A DNA stretch of 64,000 nucleotides from Chryseobacterium sp. JUb7. Its GTDB lineage: Bacteria > Bacteroidota > Bacteroidia > Flavobacteriales > Weeksellaceae. Below are positions 9,671 to 16,304 of the stretch, one piece after another; position 1 is the first letter of the stretch, and each line of letters begins with the position of its first letter. Below the pieces are notes generated by a model. That model searched no databases, was not told the DNA's origin, and saw nothing but the letters and a program-made list of their open reading frames with translations. Location: assembly GCF_024806495.1 (NCBI RefSeq), contig NZ_JANUFF010000004.1, positions 62,001 through 126,000 on the forward strand, given 5' to 3'. Both the position numbers and the translations under genes were made by a program.

Positions 9671-9688
9671 TTCTTTTTTATACTTTTG
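9659..9688 (+). promoter_or_regulatory. Promoter of the XRE regulator gene
   Basis: TTG (9659-9661), a 19-bp spacer and TACTTTTG (9681-9688) match the Bacteroidota consensus TTG-N17-23-TAnnTTTG. The inferred transcription start is a few bases before the ATG at 9703. Confidence 0.65.
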
Positions 9689-9702
9689 TAAAAAACTGTG
9701 AT

Positions 9703-10086
9703 ATGCAAAAAGAAAAATTACGTATAGCAAGAAAGAAAAAAGGATACACCCAGCAACAGATTGCTGATGTGATTGCTACGGATGTTTCTAATTATAGCAG
9801 AAAAGAAAGTGGAGATGTAAAAATCATCAAAGATGAATGGGAAAAAATCGCACATTTTTTAAATATCCCCCTGGAAGAAATATACGAAGAGGAAGATGCT
9901 AAAATTGTTGTAAATAATGATCATCCGGTATATAATGACAATGCATCCTCATCATCCGGAGTTATCACACAATTTAATAATATTTCAACTTCTGTTATTC
10001 AGAATCTTCAGGATTATATCTCCTTATTAAAACAAGAAATTGACAGACTGAATGAAGAATTAAAAAATTCAAAAGTAAAAAAATAA
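9703..10086 (+). CDS. XRE-family HTH regulator with C-terminal coiled coil
   Basis: The ATG at 9703 is chosen because the promoter box at 9681-9688 rules out the upstream start at 9637. The 127-aa product has an N-terminal HTH_3 domain (residues 4-60; KKKGYTQQQIADVIATDVSNYSRKE). A low-complexity Asp/Asn/Ser linker (about 65-90) and a heptad-like coiled coil (about 95-127) follow, consistent with dimer formation. It is probably a DNA-binding repressor of itself and of the divergent lipoprotein/53-aa unit, acting through the repeats at 9648-9670. That role is inferred from position. Its stop codon lies in the next hairpin. Confidence 0.85.
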   Translation: MQKEKLRIARKKKGYTQQQIADVIATDVSNYSRKESGDVKIIKDEWEKIAHFLNIPLEEIYEEEDAKIVVNNDHPVYNDNASSSSGVITQFNNISTSVIQNLQDYISLLKQEIDRLNEELKNSKVKK

Positions 10087-10123
10087 AATATTTCGGGGCG
10101 ACAAAGTCGCCCCGAAATATTTT
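10085..10123. terminator. Bidirectional hairpin terminator, right copy of a paired palindrome
   Basis: A perfect 18-bp stem (10085-10102 with 10106-10123) closes an AAA loop. The inner 12 bp of each arm is identical to the hairpin at 8648-8686. It overlaps the stop codons of both converging genes (XRE regulator and the 168-aa lipoprotein). Confidence 0.85.
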
Positions 10124-10628
10124 ACCTATTATTATTTATTTTTAGTTTCCCACAGTTATACTTAATCTCTGTATTATTTTTTATCTCATAAATAAATTCC
10201 TGTTCTTTTTTTGAGCTCCTGCTGACTTTTACACTTCTTTCAAGTTTGTCATTAATGTAAGTTTTCACAATCCTATTCCTGTAATCAACTATAGAAACTA
10301 TATTTTCCTTTTTATTCCTGTTTTCGATATTAATTGATTTTACCATAAAAATCCTCGAAATCGAGTCATTTTCAAATGTAACTTTTTGACGAATGCTTAC
10401 TATCTCTCCATTGCTTTCCAATTTTAGAAATTTCAATTTACACCCTACAAAATAAGAAGATTGGGGAGTCAAAGCATCATATTGAAAATCAAATCTTGTT
10501 GCGTTATATTTTTCGATAGAATCTGAAAAATCAGAAGCTAAAGTATCATATACTTTACTTGAATTATCTGAACAGCTGAAAATAAGTATTAGCAGAAGTA
10601 AAGATAAAAGTTTAAAAGAGTTTTTCAT
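10122..10628 (-). CDS. Hypothetical lipoprotein (168 aa)
   Basis: The product begins with a lipoprotein signal (LILIFSC, lipidated Cys19). The rest is polar, beta-rich and without a recognisable domain. A central stretch with alternating hydrophobic residues (IVSIVDYRNRIVKTYIND) suggests a small beta-sheet fold. It follows the alkyltransferase-like gene by 8 bp and is probably co-transcribed with it, although the functions look unrelated. No family is assigned. Confidence 0.7.
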   Translation of the reverse strand: MKNSFKLLSLLLLILIFSCSDNSSKVYDTLASDFSDSIEKYNATRFDFQYDALTPQSSYFVGCKLKFLKLESNGEIVSIRQKVTFENDSISRIFMVKSINIENRNKKENIVSIVDYRNRIVKTYINDKLERSVKVSRSSKKEQEFIYEIKNNTEIKYNCGKLKINNNR

Positions 10629-10636
10629 AGAGCTGA

Positions 10637-10933
10637 TTACAATTCATTCAAAGGATCCCAAAAGATTTTTTTAAAATTCTTAATTCTAAAATTTTCAACA
10701 ACAATACCTTCTGCTTCCAGTTTTTTCTGAAATTCGGGAACAGATAAAGTCCCTGAACTGGAAATTACACGGTGAGCAGGAACATCTTTCGGGCATCCTC
10801 CCATGGCTTTTCCAACATGACGGGAATGATTAGGATATCCTACAGCTTTTGCAATAGCTCCGTAGCTCGTTACTTTCCCTTTAGGAATTAATCTTGTAAT
10901 TTCCCAAACCTGTTGTTTAAAAATTTCATCCAT
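10637..10933 (-). CDS. Alkyltransferase-like (ATL) DNA-binding protein, MGMT family
   Basis: The start at 10933 gives a 98-aa protein that matches the C-terminal DNA-binding domain of O6-alkylguanine-DNA alkyltransferases. It has the wing region SYGAIAKAVGYPNHSRHVGKAM and the active-site loop. The catalytic PCHR motif reads P-A-H-R at residues 52-55, so Ala53 replaces the methyl-accepting Cys. That is the mark of ATL proteins, which bind O6-alkylguanine lesions and hand them to nucleotide excision repair instead of repairing directly. Well-studied ATLs usually have Trp or Ala here. It is upstream of the 168-aa lipoprotein gene. Confidence 0.88.
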   Translation of the reverse strand: MDEIFKQQVWEITRLIPKGKVTSYGAIAKAVGYPNHSRHVGKAMGGCPKDVPAHRVISSSGTLSVPEFQKKLEAEGIVVENFRIKNFKKIFWDPLNEL

Positions 10934-11107
10934 TTTTATGAATTTATATCGTTCAAAAATATGAAATAAGTTTGGCTTAAAAACAGATTCTAAATACATT
11001 CAAATCATTTTTAAATCATGTATAATTATATTTTCAATTCCTTATCATACATCAAGACCTATGAGGTATATATCCCGTAACTTTAATATTATAAAATTCA
11101 TAAAACT

Positions 11108-11899
11108 ATGGCAAATTTAAAAGGAAAAGTAATCATTGTAACAGGAGCTGCAATGGGACTAGGATTAGCTGCAGCAGAAGTTTTAGCATCCAAAGGAGCT
11201 GATCTTACACTTGTAGATTATAATGATGAAGCATTAAATAAAACCAAAGAAGAATTACAGAAAAAATTTCCTGAAATCAAATTTCTGACGGTTGCAGCAG
11301 ATGTTTCTGTGGAAGAAAATGTAAAAAATTATGTGGATGAAACGGTAAAAGAGTTCGGAAAAGTTGACGGACTTTACAACAATGCAGGAATTGAAGGTAA
11401 GCAGGCACCAATGGTTGATTATGACATCAATGTTTTCAAAAAAGTAATTGATATTAATCTTTTAGGAGTATATTACGGAATGAAATATGTAATTCCTGAA
11501 CTCCAGAAAAACGGAGGTGGAAGAATTGTAAATGTAGCTTCTGTAGGTGGTATCCGAGGCGTTTTAAATCAGACGGCATACGTTGCGACAAAACATGCTG
11601 TTGCCGGAATGACAAAAAATGCAGCTTTGGAATATGGCAAAGATAATATTTTAACGAATGCGATTGCTCCGGGTGCGATTTTAACACCGATGGTCGCAGA
11701 AGCTTTCAAACAGGTAAATCCTGAAAACCCTGAGGTTGCAGAGAAAGAATATGCATCCAGAAACCCTACCCGAAAATTAGGCGATCCTACAGATGTCGGA
11801 AACTTAGTCGCATATTTACTGAGTGATGAAAACGGATATGTTTCCGGGCAAGTGATTGCCATAGACGGCGGTGAGTCTAATATGTACGGAAATCCATAA
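11108..11899 (+). CDS. Short-chain dehydrogenase/reductase (SDR)
   Basis: This 263-aa classical SDR has the cofactor motif TGAAMGLG near residue 12, NNAG at about 91-94, the active-site Tyr158-x3-Lys162 (YVATK) and a C-terminal VSGQVIAIDGG. The Asp at the end of strand beta-2 (LVDYND) favours NAD(H) over NADP(H). The substrate is unknown; close relatives are annotated as glucose or 3-oxoacyl-ACP/hydroxysteroid-type dehydrogenases without firm evidence. It is monocistronic, with a TAACTTTA near-consensus -7 box at 11078-11085 and a terminator after it. Confidence 0.88.
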   Translation: MANLKGKVIIVTGAAMGLGLAAAEVLASKGADLTLVDYNDEALNKTKEELQKKFPEIKFLTVAADVSVEENVKNYVDETVKEFGKVDGLYNNAGIEGKQAPMVDYDINVFKKVIDINLLGVYYGMKYVIPELQKNGGGRIVNVASVGGIRGVLNQTAYVATKHAVAGMTKNAALEYGKDNILTNAIAPGAILTPMVAEAFKQVNPENPEVAEKEYASRNPTRKLGDPTDVGNLVAYLLSDENGYVSGQVIAIDGGESNMYGNP

Positions 11900-11938
11900 A
11901 CATAGAAATAATAAATAATTTAATTTTTGTTAGTGCTG

Positions 11939-11964
11939 AATTGCCTGTCTTATGATGGGCAATT
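11939..11964 (+). terminator. Terminator of the SDR gene
   Basis: AATTGCC pairs with GGCAATT around a 12-nt loop, followed by TTTCTTTT, about 40 bp after the SDR stop. Confidence 0.7.
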
Positions 11965-12083
11965 TTTCTTTTAGATCTATTGATGAAATCCGCCAAAAGC
12001 TGATTTATAATCTTTAATTTACAACAACATTCTATTTCGCACAATTTTTGAAGGTTAAATCATAATCACTAAAATATTTTGTT

Positions 12084-12230
12084 ATGAAAAAATCATTTTT
12101 CAGCTTTTTGAATAAAGTCAATAAAGCGATATTGCCTAAATTAAGTGATAAAGATCCTAATACACTGACCAAGCTTCAAAAGGGCGTTTTGGCGTATCGA
12201 TATTTTGTTCTGATCAATTCTATGGACTGA
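12084..12230 (+). CDS. Conserved-looking small protein (48 aa)
   Basis: A reading frame of 48 codons starts with ATG at 12084 and stops with TGA at 12228. The product is basic and amphipathic: an N-terminal helix (SFFSFLNKVNKAILPKL), a polar turn (SDKDPNTLTK) and a C-terminal segment ending in RYFVLINSMD. From memory, short flavobacterial proteins with this layout and a similar aromatic ending recur in Chryseobacterium genomes, sometimes under the misleading name SsrA-binding protein. That recollection was not checked. It is not SmpB, which is about 150 aa. A terminator hairpin follows within 60 bp, supporting a real transcript. The function is unknown. Confidence 0.65.
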   Translation: MKKSFFSFLNKVNKAILPKLSDKDPNTLTKLQKGVLAYRYFVLINSMD

Positions 12231-12283
12231 CATCATCCAATTATTCCCTAAGTATCTGTCAAAATTTGTGGAAGAGAACAAAA

Positions 12284-12305
12284 AAACGCTCCAATCGGAG
12301 CGTTT
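12284..12305. terminator. Terminator after the 48-aa gene and the DHS-like gene
   Basis: AAACGCTCC pairs with GGAGCGTTT around an AATC loop, with A-rich and T-containing flanks. It lies between the 48-aa gene (+) and the deoxyhypusine-synthase-like gene (-). Confidence 0.8.
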
Positions 12306-12344
12306 ATATAACTTCAAGCTTCAGATTTTCACCTTCCTGCTTTA

Positions 12345-13316
12345 TTAATTTTCTAAGATGTATGAGAACATCAATGGCGCACAGATCGTTGCATCACTTT
12401 CAACGATAAATTTCGGTGTTGTGATATCCAATTTACCCCAAGTAATTTTCTCATTAGGAACAGCTCCCGAATATGAACCGTAAGAAGTCGTTGAATCTGA
12501 AATCTGGCAGAAATAAGACCAGAACGGAATGTCATGCATTTCCATATCCTGATACAACATTGGAACAACACAGATTGGGAAATCTCCTGCGATACCTCCA
12601 CCAATCTGGAAGAATCCGACTCCTTTTCCACCTGAGTTTTTAGTGTACCAATCTGCCAAATAAGTCATGTATTCGATACCTGATTTCATCGTTGTTGCAG
12701 TTAATTCACCTTTGATGCAGTAAGAAGCAAAAATGTTACCCATTGTAGAATCTTCCCATCCCGGAACTACGATTGGTAAGTTTTTTTCTGCCGCTGCAAT
12801 CATCCATGAATTTTCTCTAGGAATCTCATAATACTGCTCCAAAACTCCTGAAAGAATCATTTTATACATAAATTCGTGAGGGAAATATCTTTCTCCTTTT
12901 GCTTCCGCATCTTTCCAGATCTCCACGATATGCTTCTGCAATCTTCTGAAAGCCTCTTCTTCAGGGATACAGGTATCTGTAACTCTGTTAAGACCTCTTT
13001 CCAAAAGATCCCACTCGTCCTGAGCTGTTAAATCTCTGTAATGAGGAACTCTTTCATAGTGAGAATGTGCAACAAGGTTCATCAAATCTTCTTCAAGATT
13101 CGCTCCTGTACAAGAAATGAAATCTACTTTATCTTGGCGAATCATCTCAGCAAGAATTTTCCCAAGTTCAGCAGTAGACATTGCTCCTGCCAAAGTAATC
13201 ATCATTTTTCCACCCTCTTTTAGGTGTGCTACATATCCTTTAGAAGCATCTACTAATGCTGCTGCATTGAAGTGCAGATAATATTTTTCTATGAATTCAG
13301 TAATCGGCTTGTTCAT
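12345..13316 (-). CDS. Deoxyhypusine synthase-like protein
   Basis: This 323-aa protein belongs to the deoxyhypusine synthase family: an NAD-binding Rossmann-like core (SCTGANLEEDL, QIGGGIAGDFP) and the C-terminal active-site segment NEKITWGKLD, with Lys295 at the position of the catalytic lysine. In eukaryotes and archaea the enzyme modifies eIF5A with spermidine. Bacteria lack eIF5A, and bacterial homologues are thought to act on free polyamines, for example in homospermidine formation. No arginine decarboxylase or agmatinase gene, the usual companions, is in this window. A -7 box (13334-13341) gives it its own promoter. Confidence 0.88.
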   Translation of the reverse strand: MNKPITEFIEKYYLHFNAAALVDASKGYVAHLKEGGKMMITLAGAMSTAELGKILAEMIRQDKVDFISCTGANLEEDLMNLVAHSHYERVPHYRDLTAQDEWDLLERGLNRVTDTCIPEEEAFRRLQKHIVEIWKDAEAKGERYFPHEFMYKMILSGVLEQYYEIPRENSWMIAAAEKNLPIVVPGWEDSTMGNIFASYCIKGELTATTMKSGIEYMTYLADWYTKNSGGKGVGFFQIGGGIAGDFPICVVPMLYQDMEMHDIPFWSYFCQISDSTTSYGSYSGAVPNEKITWGKLDITTPKFIVESDATICAPLMFSYILEN

Positions 13317-13333
13317 ATTTTTTTTAATTTTTG

Positions 13334-13341
13334 CAAAGATA
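13334..13341 (-). promoter_or_regulatory. -7 promoter box of the deoxyhypusine synthase-like gene
   Basis: On the minus strand this reads TATCTTTG, an exact TAnnTTTG match, 17 bp before the ATG and 4 bp after the stop of the upstream barrel gene. The gene can therefore be transcribed independently. Confidence 0.55.
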
Positions 13342-13345
13342 AAAC

Positions 13346-13990
13346 TTAAAAACGGAATGAAGCTGCTGCACTTAAAGAAACTCTGTGTAAACCTTCTTTT
13401 TGATCATCATCAAAGTGAACTGTCTGCCCGTTGAACGTCATTTTTGATAATGTTCCGGCAGTCAATCCAAGCTTTGGACCTATAAGAATATTCTTTGTTA
13501 CAGCATACTGATAGGCAAAATCAGCTTCTAATCCTAAACTGTTTCCTTTTCCGGTTACAAAACCGGTCACTGTTTTATAGGAAATTACACCTATTCCAAC
13601 ATCCATAAATAACTTATGCTTCGTTTCTTCGTTGTAGTTGGAATACATTAACGCCGGTCCCCAAAAAGTAATTTGATCTTTAGTACTTACGTTAGCTGAG
13701 ACTCTGTTTCCATTTTGATCAATAACACTCAATCGTCCGTCACTAGAAGCACTGTAATTGGAATATTTTAAACCAATCCCTACATTTTTCACATTATAAT
13801 ATGCCGAAACATCAAAATTAACCCCGCTTTTCAGTCCTTTAATATAATTTCTTTCTTCATTGCTGATGCCTTTCGGCATTGCTGCGGTCCTCCATGCATA
13901 TCCTACAGAAGGAATAATGGAAAATTTTTGTTGGGCAAATGATATTGCCGAAATCGAAAATAAGCCTAATGTTATTAGTTTTTTAATCAT
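13346..13990 (-). CDS. Outer-membrane beta-barrel protein
   Basis: This 214-aa protein has a signal peptide (cleavage after SFAQ, about residue 19), strands with alternating hydrophobic residues and a C-terminal phenylalanine (ASFRF), the usual end of a barrel sorted by BAM. The size suggests an 8-stranded barrel of the OMP_b-brl/OmpW-OmpX type. Function is not shown by the sequence. A -7 box at 14007-14014 and a 29-bp gap to the next gene suggest a short independent transcript that may read into the DHS-like gene. Confidence 0.75.
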   Translation of the reverse strand: MIKKLITLGLFSISAISFAQQKFSIIPSVGYAWRTAAMPKGISNEERNYIKGLKSGVNFDVSAYYNVKNVGIGLKYSNYSASSDGRLSVIDQNGNRVSANVSTKDQITFWGPALMYSNYNEETKHKLFMDVGIGVISYKTVTGFVTGKGNSLGLEADFAYQYAVTKNILIGPKLGLTAGTLSKMTFNGQTVHFDDDQKEGLHRVSLSAAASFRF

Positions 13991-14006
13991 TATTTAAAAT
14001 TTCCGG

Positions 14007-14014
14007 CAAAAATA
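14007..14014 (-). promoter_or_regulatory. -7 promoter box of the beta-barrel gene
   Basis: The minus strand reads TATTTTTG, matching TAnnTTTG, 16 bp before the ATG at 13990. Confidence 0.45.
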
Positions 14015-14043
14015 ATATTTTTATTACAATGAATTTTCACTTC

Positions 14044-14436
14044 TTAATACCTGAACTTCCTGTTTTCTTTTTTATCCGAAAGTTTTTTCTTGGTATCAAG
14101 TCTTTTTTGTTTCTGAGCTTTTGAAGGTTTTGTGGCAAATCGTTTTTTAGGAATAATTAAAGACTGAGCCACCATATCCAGAATTTTCTCAATTGCCTTA
14201 TTTTTGTTCATTAATTGAGTTCTGCTTTCAGAAACAGTGAAAAATAAAAACCCTTCAGAATTGATTCTGTTTTTCAGTTTATTCAGAATTAAATATTTCT
14301 GATCTTCATTAAAAAACTCAGATTTCTCAACATTCCACAGAACGGTAACTGCCGTTTCCACTTTATTTACGTTTTGCCCTCCCGCACCACTGCTGCGGGA
14401 AGTTTTAAAACTAAGTTCTTTTGAAAAATCTTTCAT
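14044..14436 (-). CDS. arfB: Alternative ribosome-rescue factor ArfB (YaeJ/ICT1 family)
   Basis: This 130-aa protein has the release-factor catalytic motif Gly19-Gly20-Gln21 in SSGAGGQNVNKVETAV and a lysine/arginine-rich C-terminal tail (about residues 100-130). That tail inserts into the empty mRNA entry channel in ArfB structures. The protein hydrolyses peptidyl-tRNA on stalled ribosomes. It is much shorter than RF1/RF2 and lacks the codon-recognition domain, which supports ArfB over a release factor. It lies downstream of menE with a 40-bp gap. Confidence 0.93.
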   Translation of the reverse strand: MKDFSKELSFKTSRSSGAGGQNVNKVETAVTVLWNVEKSEFFNEDQKYLILNKLKNRINSEGFLFFTVSESRTQLMNKNKAIEKILDMVAQSLIIPKKRFATKPSKAQKQKRLDTKKKLSDKKENRKFRY

Positions 14437-14476
14437 TTTACTAAATTAAGAGATTAAAGAGTAAAGATAAATGACT

Positions 14477-15505
14477 TTATAATATATTTTTCAATGCTAT
14501 TCTATTTACTTTTCCGTTCGGAGTTCTTGGAATTTTTTCTACAAAAACAATTTCTTTGGGTTTATAAAAATTTTTATCAAACTGAACAGATGCCACTTTT
14601 TTAATCAGCTCTTCTGATTCTTCTCCTTCTATTATTAATATTAATTTCTGTCCCAAACTTTCATCCGGTTTTCCCAGAAAAACAACCTCATTAGAAATTT
14701 CTTTCTTAACAAGAGCTTCCAGCTGCTCAGGAAATATTTTAGCTCCTCCGGAATTAATAACATGATCTATCCGTCCCAAAAATTTGAACTTATTTTCATT
14801 TTTAATTTCAACTAAATCATTCGTTTGTAATATTTCTGCATTAAGGTCAGGCGCATAAATTTTAAGACACCCTCTCTCATCTGTAGAAACAGAGACGTTT
14901 TCAAAGACTGTAAAATAATCTTCCGCAACAGGAAAAATTTGTTTTAAACCTATATGAGAAAGCGTTTCCGACATTCCGTAGGTTTCGAATATTTTGGTTG
15001 ATAATTGATGGTTGATGGTTGTTAATTCCTTCTCAATTTTTACTTTCAAATTTTCAGAAACAGCCGCTCCGCCAATAATTAAATTTTTGATCAGATGCAA
15101 TTGATCTAAAGAGTTTTCTACCTGCAAAGGTGTCATAGCACAAAAATCAATGGGATCATTTAGGCTTTCAAGAGGCTTCAATGAAGGCTCAGCAGTTATT
15201 AATTTTAAATGCCTTTCCAAAGAACGTACGATCATCATTTTTCCGGAAATATATTCTACCGGAAGACAAATCAAAGCGGTATCGTCTTTTTTAAGTCCTA
15301 AAAAATCACAGGTCATCACCGCAGAATTGATCATTCTCTTTTTTTCAATTTCAAAAACTTTAGGCGTTCCTGTAGATCCTGAAGTCTGAACATTTACATT
15401 TTCAGAATCAGAAAACCAATCATCAAGAAAATTTTTGATTTTTTTTTCAAATTCTGTTTCGAATGATAATTTATTAATATTGAGATTATTGAAATCTATG
15501 AGCAT
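14477..15505 (-). CDS. menE: O-succinylbenzoate-CoA ligase-like AMP-binding enzyme (MenE)
   Basis: This 342-aa acyl-adenylate enzyme is short for the superfamily, as flavobacterial MenE proteins are. Motifs are the P-loop QTSGSTGTPK (about 41-50), YGMSETLSHIG, the hinge GRIDHVINSGGAKIFPEQLE and the C-terminal lysine in RTPNGKVNR. MenE activates o-succinylbenzoate to its CoA ester in menaquinone synthesis, the main respiratory quinone of Bacteroidota. Other men genes are not in the window, so the assignment rests on size and motifs. The ATG gives a normal N-terminus. Confidence 0.82.
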   Translation of the reverse strand: MLIDFNNLNINKLSFETEFEKKIKNFLDDWFSDSENVNVQTSGSTGTPKVFEIEKKRMINSAVMTCDFLGLKKDDTALICLPVEYISGKMMIVRSLERHLKLITAEPSLKPLESLNDPIDFCAMTPLQVENSLDQLHLIKNLIIGGAAVSENLKVKIEKELTTINHQLSTKIFETYGMSETLSHIGLKQIFPVAEDYFTVFENVSVSTDERGCLKIYAPDLNAEILQTNDLVEIKNENKFKFLGRIDHVINSGGAKIFPEQLEALVKKEISNEVVFLGKPDESLGQKLILIIEGEESEELIKKVASVQFDKNFYKPKEIVFVEKIPRTPNGKVNRIALKNIL

Positions 15506-15557
15506 AATTTCTATGAATAAAATGTGGAGTAAATTTAAAAAAAAGTTTAAAAAGTTC

Positions 15558-15587
15558 TTGCAGATAATGAAAAAAGCTGTAAATTTG
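15558..15587 (+). promoter_or_regulatory. Promoter of tRNA-Gln copy 1
   Basis: TTG (15558-15560), 19 bp and TAAATTTG (15580-15587) match the Bacteroidota consensus. The tRNA begins 17 bp downstream of the -7 box. Confidence 0.7.
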
Positions 15588-15604
15588 CATCACCAAAATA
15601 AAAC

Positions 15605-15675
15605 AGACCTATAGTGTAACGGTAACACTCCGGTTTTTGGTACCGTCATTCGGGGTTCGAATCCCTGTGGGTCTA
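15605..15675 (+). tRNA. tRNA-Gln (anticodon TTG), copy 1
   Basis: A cloverleaf can be drawn. The acceptor stem AGACCTA pairs with TGGGTCT (one G-T). The D stem is GTGT/ACAC and the anticodon loop TTTTGGT carries TTG. The T stem CGGGG/CCCTG has loop TTCGAAT, and A is the discriminator base. CCA is not encoded. It reads CAA and CAG codons. It has its own promoter and terminator. Confidence 0.95.
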
Positions 15676-15676
15676 C

Positions 15677-15702
15677 AAACCATCCTTTTTTAAGGGTGGT
15701 TT
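15677..15702 (+). terminator. Terminator of tRNA-Gln copy 1
   Basis: AAACCATCCTT pairs with AAGGGTGGTTT (one G-T) around a T-rich loop and is followed by TTTTT, immediately after the tRNA. Confidence 0.85.
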
Positions 15703-15761
15703 TTTTATGCTATTTTAAAGTTTATCTGATCAATTTTTTTTCACTTTTTTAGACAAGGTAT

Positions 15762-15791
15762 TTGCAAATAATAAAAAAAACTGTAAATTCG
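15762..15791 (+). promoter_or_regulatory. Promoter of tRNA-Gln copy 2
   Basis: TTG (15762-15764), 19 bp and TAAATTCG (15784-15791). The -7 box differs from that of copy 1 by one base, which breaks the TTTG consensus and may weaken this unit. Confidence 0.55.
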
Positions 15792-15808
15792 TACTACCAA
15801 AATAAAAC

Positions 15809-15879
15809 AGACCTATAGTGTAACGGTAGCACTCCGGTTTTTGGTACCGTCAGTCGGGGTTCGAATCCCTGTGGGTCTA
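15809..15879 (+). tRNA. tRNA-Gln (anticodon TTG), copy 2
   Basis: It differs from copy 1 at only two positions: GCAC in place of ACAC in the D stem (still pairing, with one G-T) and AG in place of AT in the variable region. All stems form and the anticodon is TTG. CCA is not encoded. The upstream 20 bp and the downstream hairpin are also copied from the first unit. Confidence 0.95.
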
Positions 15880-15880
15880 C

Positions 15881-15904
15881 AAACCATCCTTTTTAGGGTG
15901 GTTT
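15881..15904 (+). terminator. Terminator of tRNA-Gln copy 2
   Basis: AAACCATCCT pairs with AGGGTGGTTT around TTTT and is followed by TT. It is a shortened version of the copy 1 terminator. Confidence 0.8.
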
Positions 15905-15971
15905 TTGCTTTTTCAAGCCTGAAAGTTTTTATAATACTTTAATTGGAGTTTTAAATTCTTTCAAAAATAAA

Positions 15972-15988
15972 ACCCGCTAAATGCGGGT
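15972..15988 (-). terminator. Minus-strand terminator-like hairpin
   Basis: ACCCGC pairs with GCGGGT around a 5-nt loop. On the minus strand it is followed by TTTATTTTT, the form of an intrinsic terminator. It is not needed by the permease gene, which has its own, so it implies a separate leftward transcript from 16.0-16.25 kb. Confidence 0.6.
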
Positions 15989-15993
15989 CTGAC

Positions 15994-16119
15994 TTATCTG
16001 ATGGAGGCGTAATGCATCAGGAACAATATTCTTTTCAGTCTTTTTGGAGTGAAAAATGCCTTTTCTGTAGGAGTCAACAATTTATTACATCGACAATCCT
16101 GATTTATATGAATCTTCAT
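15994..16119 (-). CDS. Candidate small gene (41 aa) or small RNA
   Basis: ATG at 16119 to TAA at 15994 encodes a basic peptide: DCRC near the N-terminus, then TPTEKAFFTPKRLKRILFLM. It ends 5 bp before the minus-strand terminator hairpin. The family is not recognised, and it could equally be the coding-like part of a small RNA or a gene remnant. No exact -7 box was found upstream. Support comes only from the match of stop codon and terminator. Confidence 0.35.
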   Translation of the reverse strand: MKIHINQDCRCNKLLTPTEKAFFTPKRLKRILFLMHYASIR

Positions 16120-16267
16120 ATTAATAAATATCAACTAAAACAGTAAAAGTCATTTTTTATCACTTTTATTTGCTAATTTTTATCTCTAAAATAAAATTGA
16201 AGATTTAGCCATTTCCCAAAAAATCAAATTCCGAATCCTCTTAGGCTTTCAATAAATTAAAAATAAA

Positions 16268-16292
16268 AAAGGATAGATAAAATCCATCCTTT
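16268..16292 (-). terminator. Terminator of the amino-acid permease gene
   Basis: AAAGGATAGAT pairs with ATCCATCCTTT (one G-T pair) around a 3-nt loop. On the minus strand it is followed by a T-rich run, just after the permease stop. Confidence 0.8.
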
Positions 16293-16304
16293 AATTTATT
16301 GTTA

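Larger units (their letters stand above)
15905..16304. other. 400-bp gap holding a candidate small gene between two minus-strand terminators
   Basis: No gene of usual size is present. The stretch holds a terminator-like hairpin for leftward transcription at 15972-15988, a 41-codon minus-strand frame at 15994-16119, AT-rich sequence without clear signals, and the permease terminator at 16268-16292. Confidence 0.6.

Noticed and set aside
12084..12230. Calling the 48-aa protein SmpB (SsrA-binding protein)
   Set aside because: SmpB has about 150 residues and a distinct fold; none of its motifs are present.
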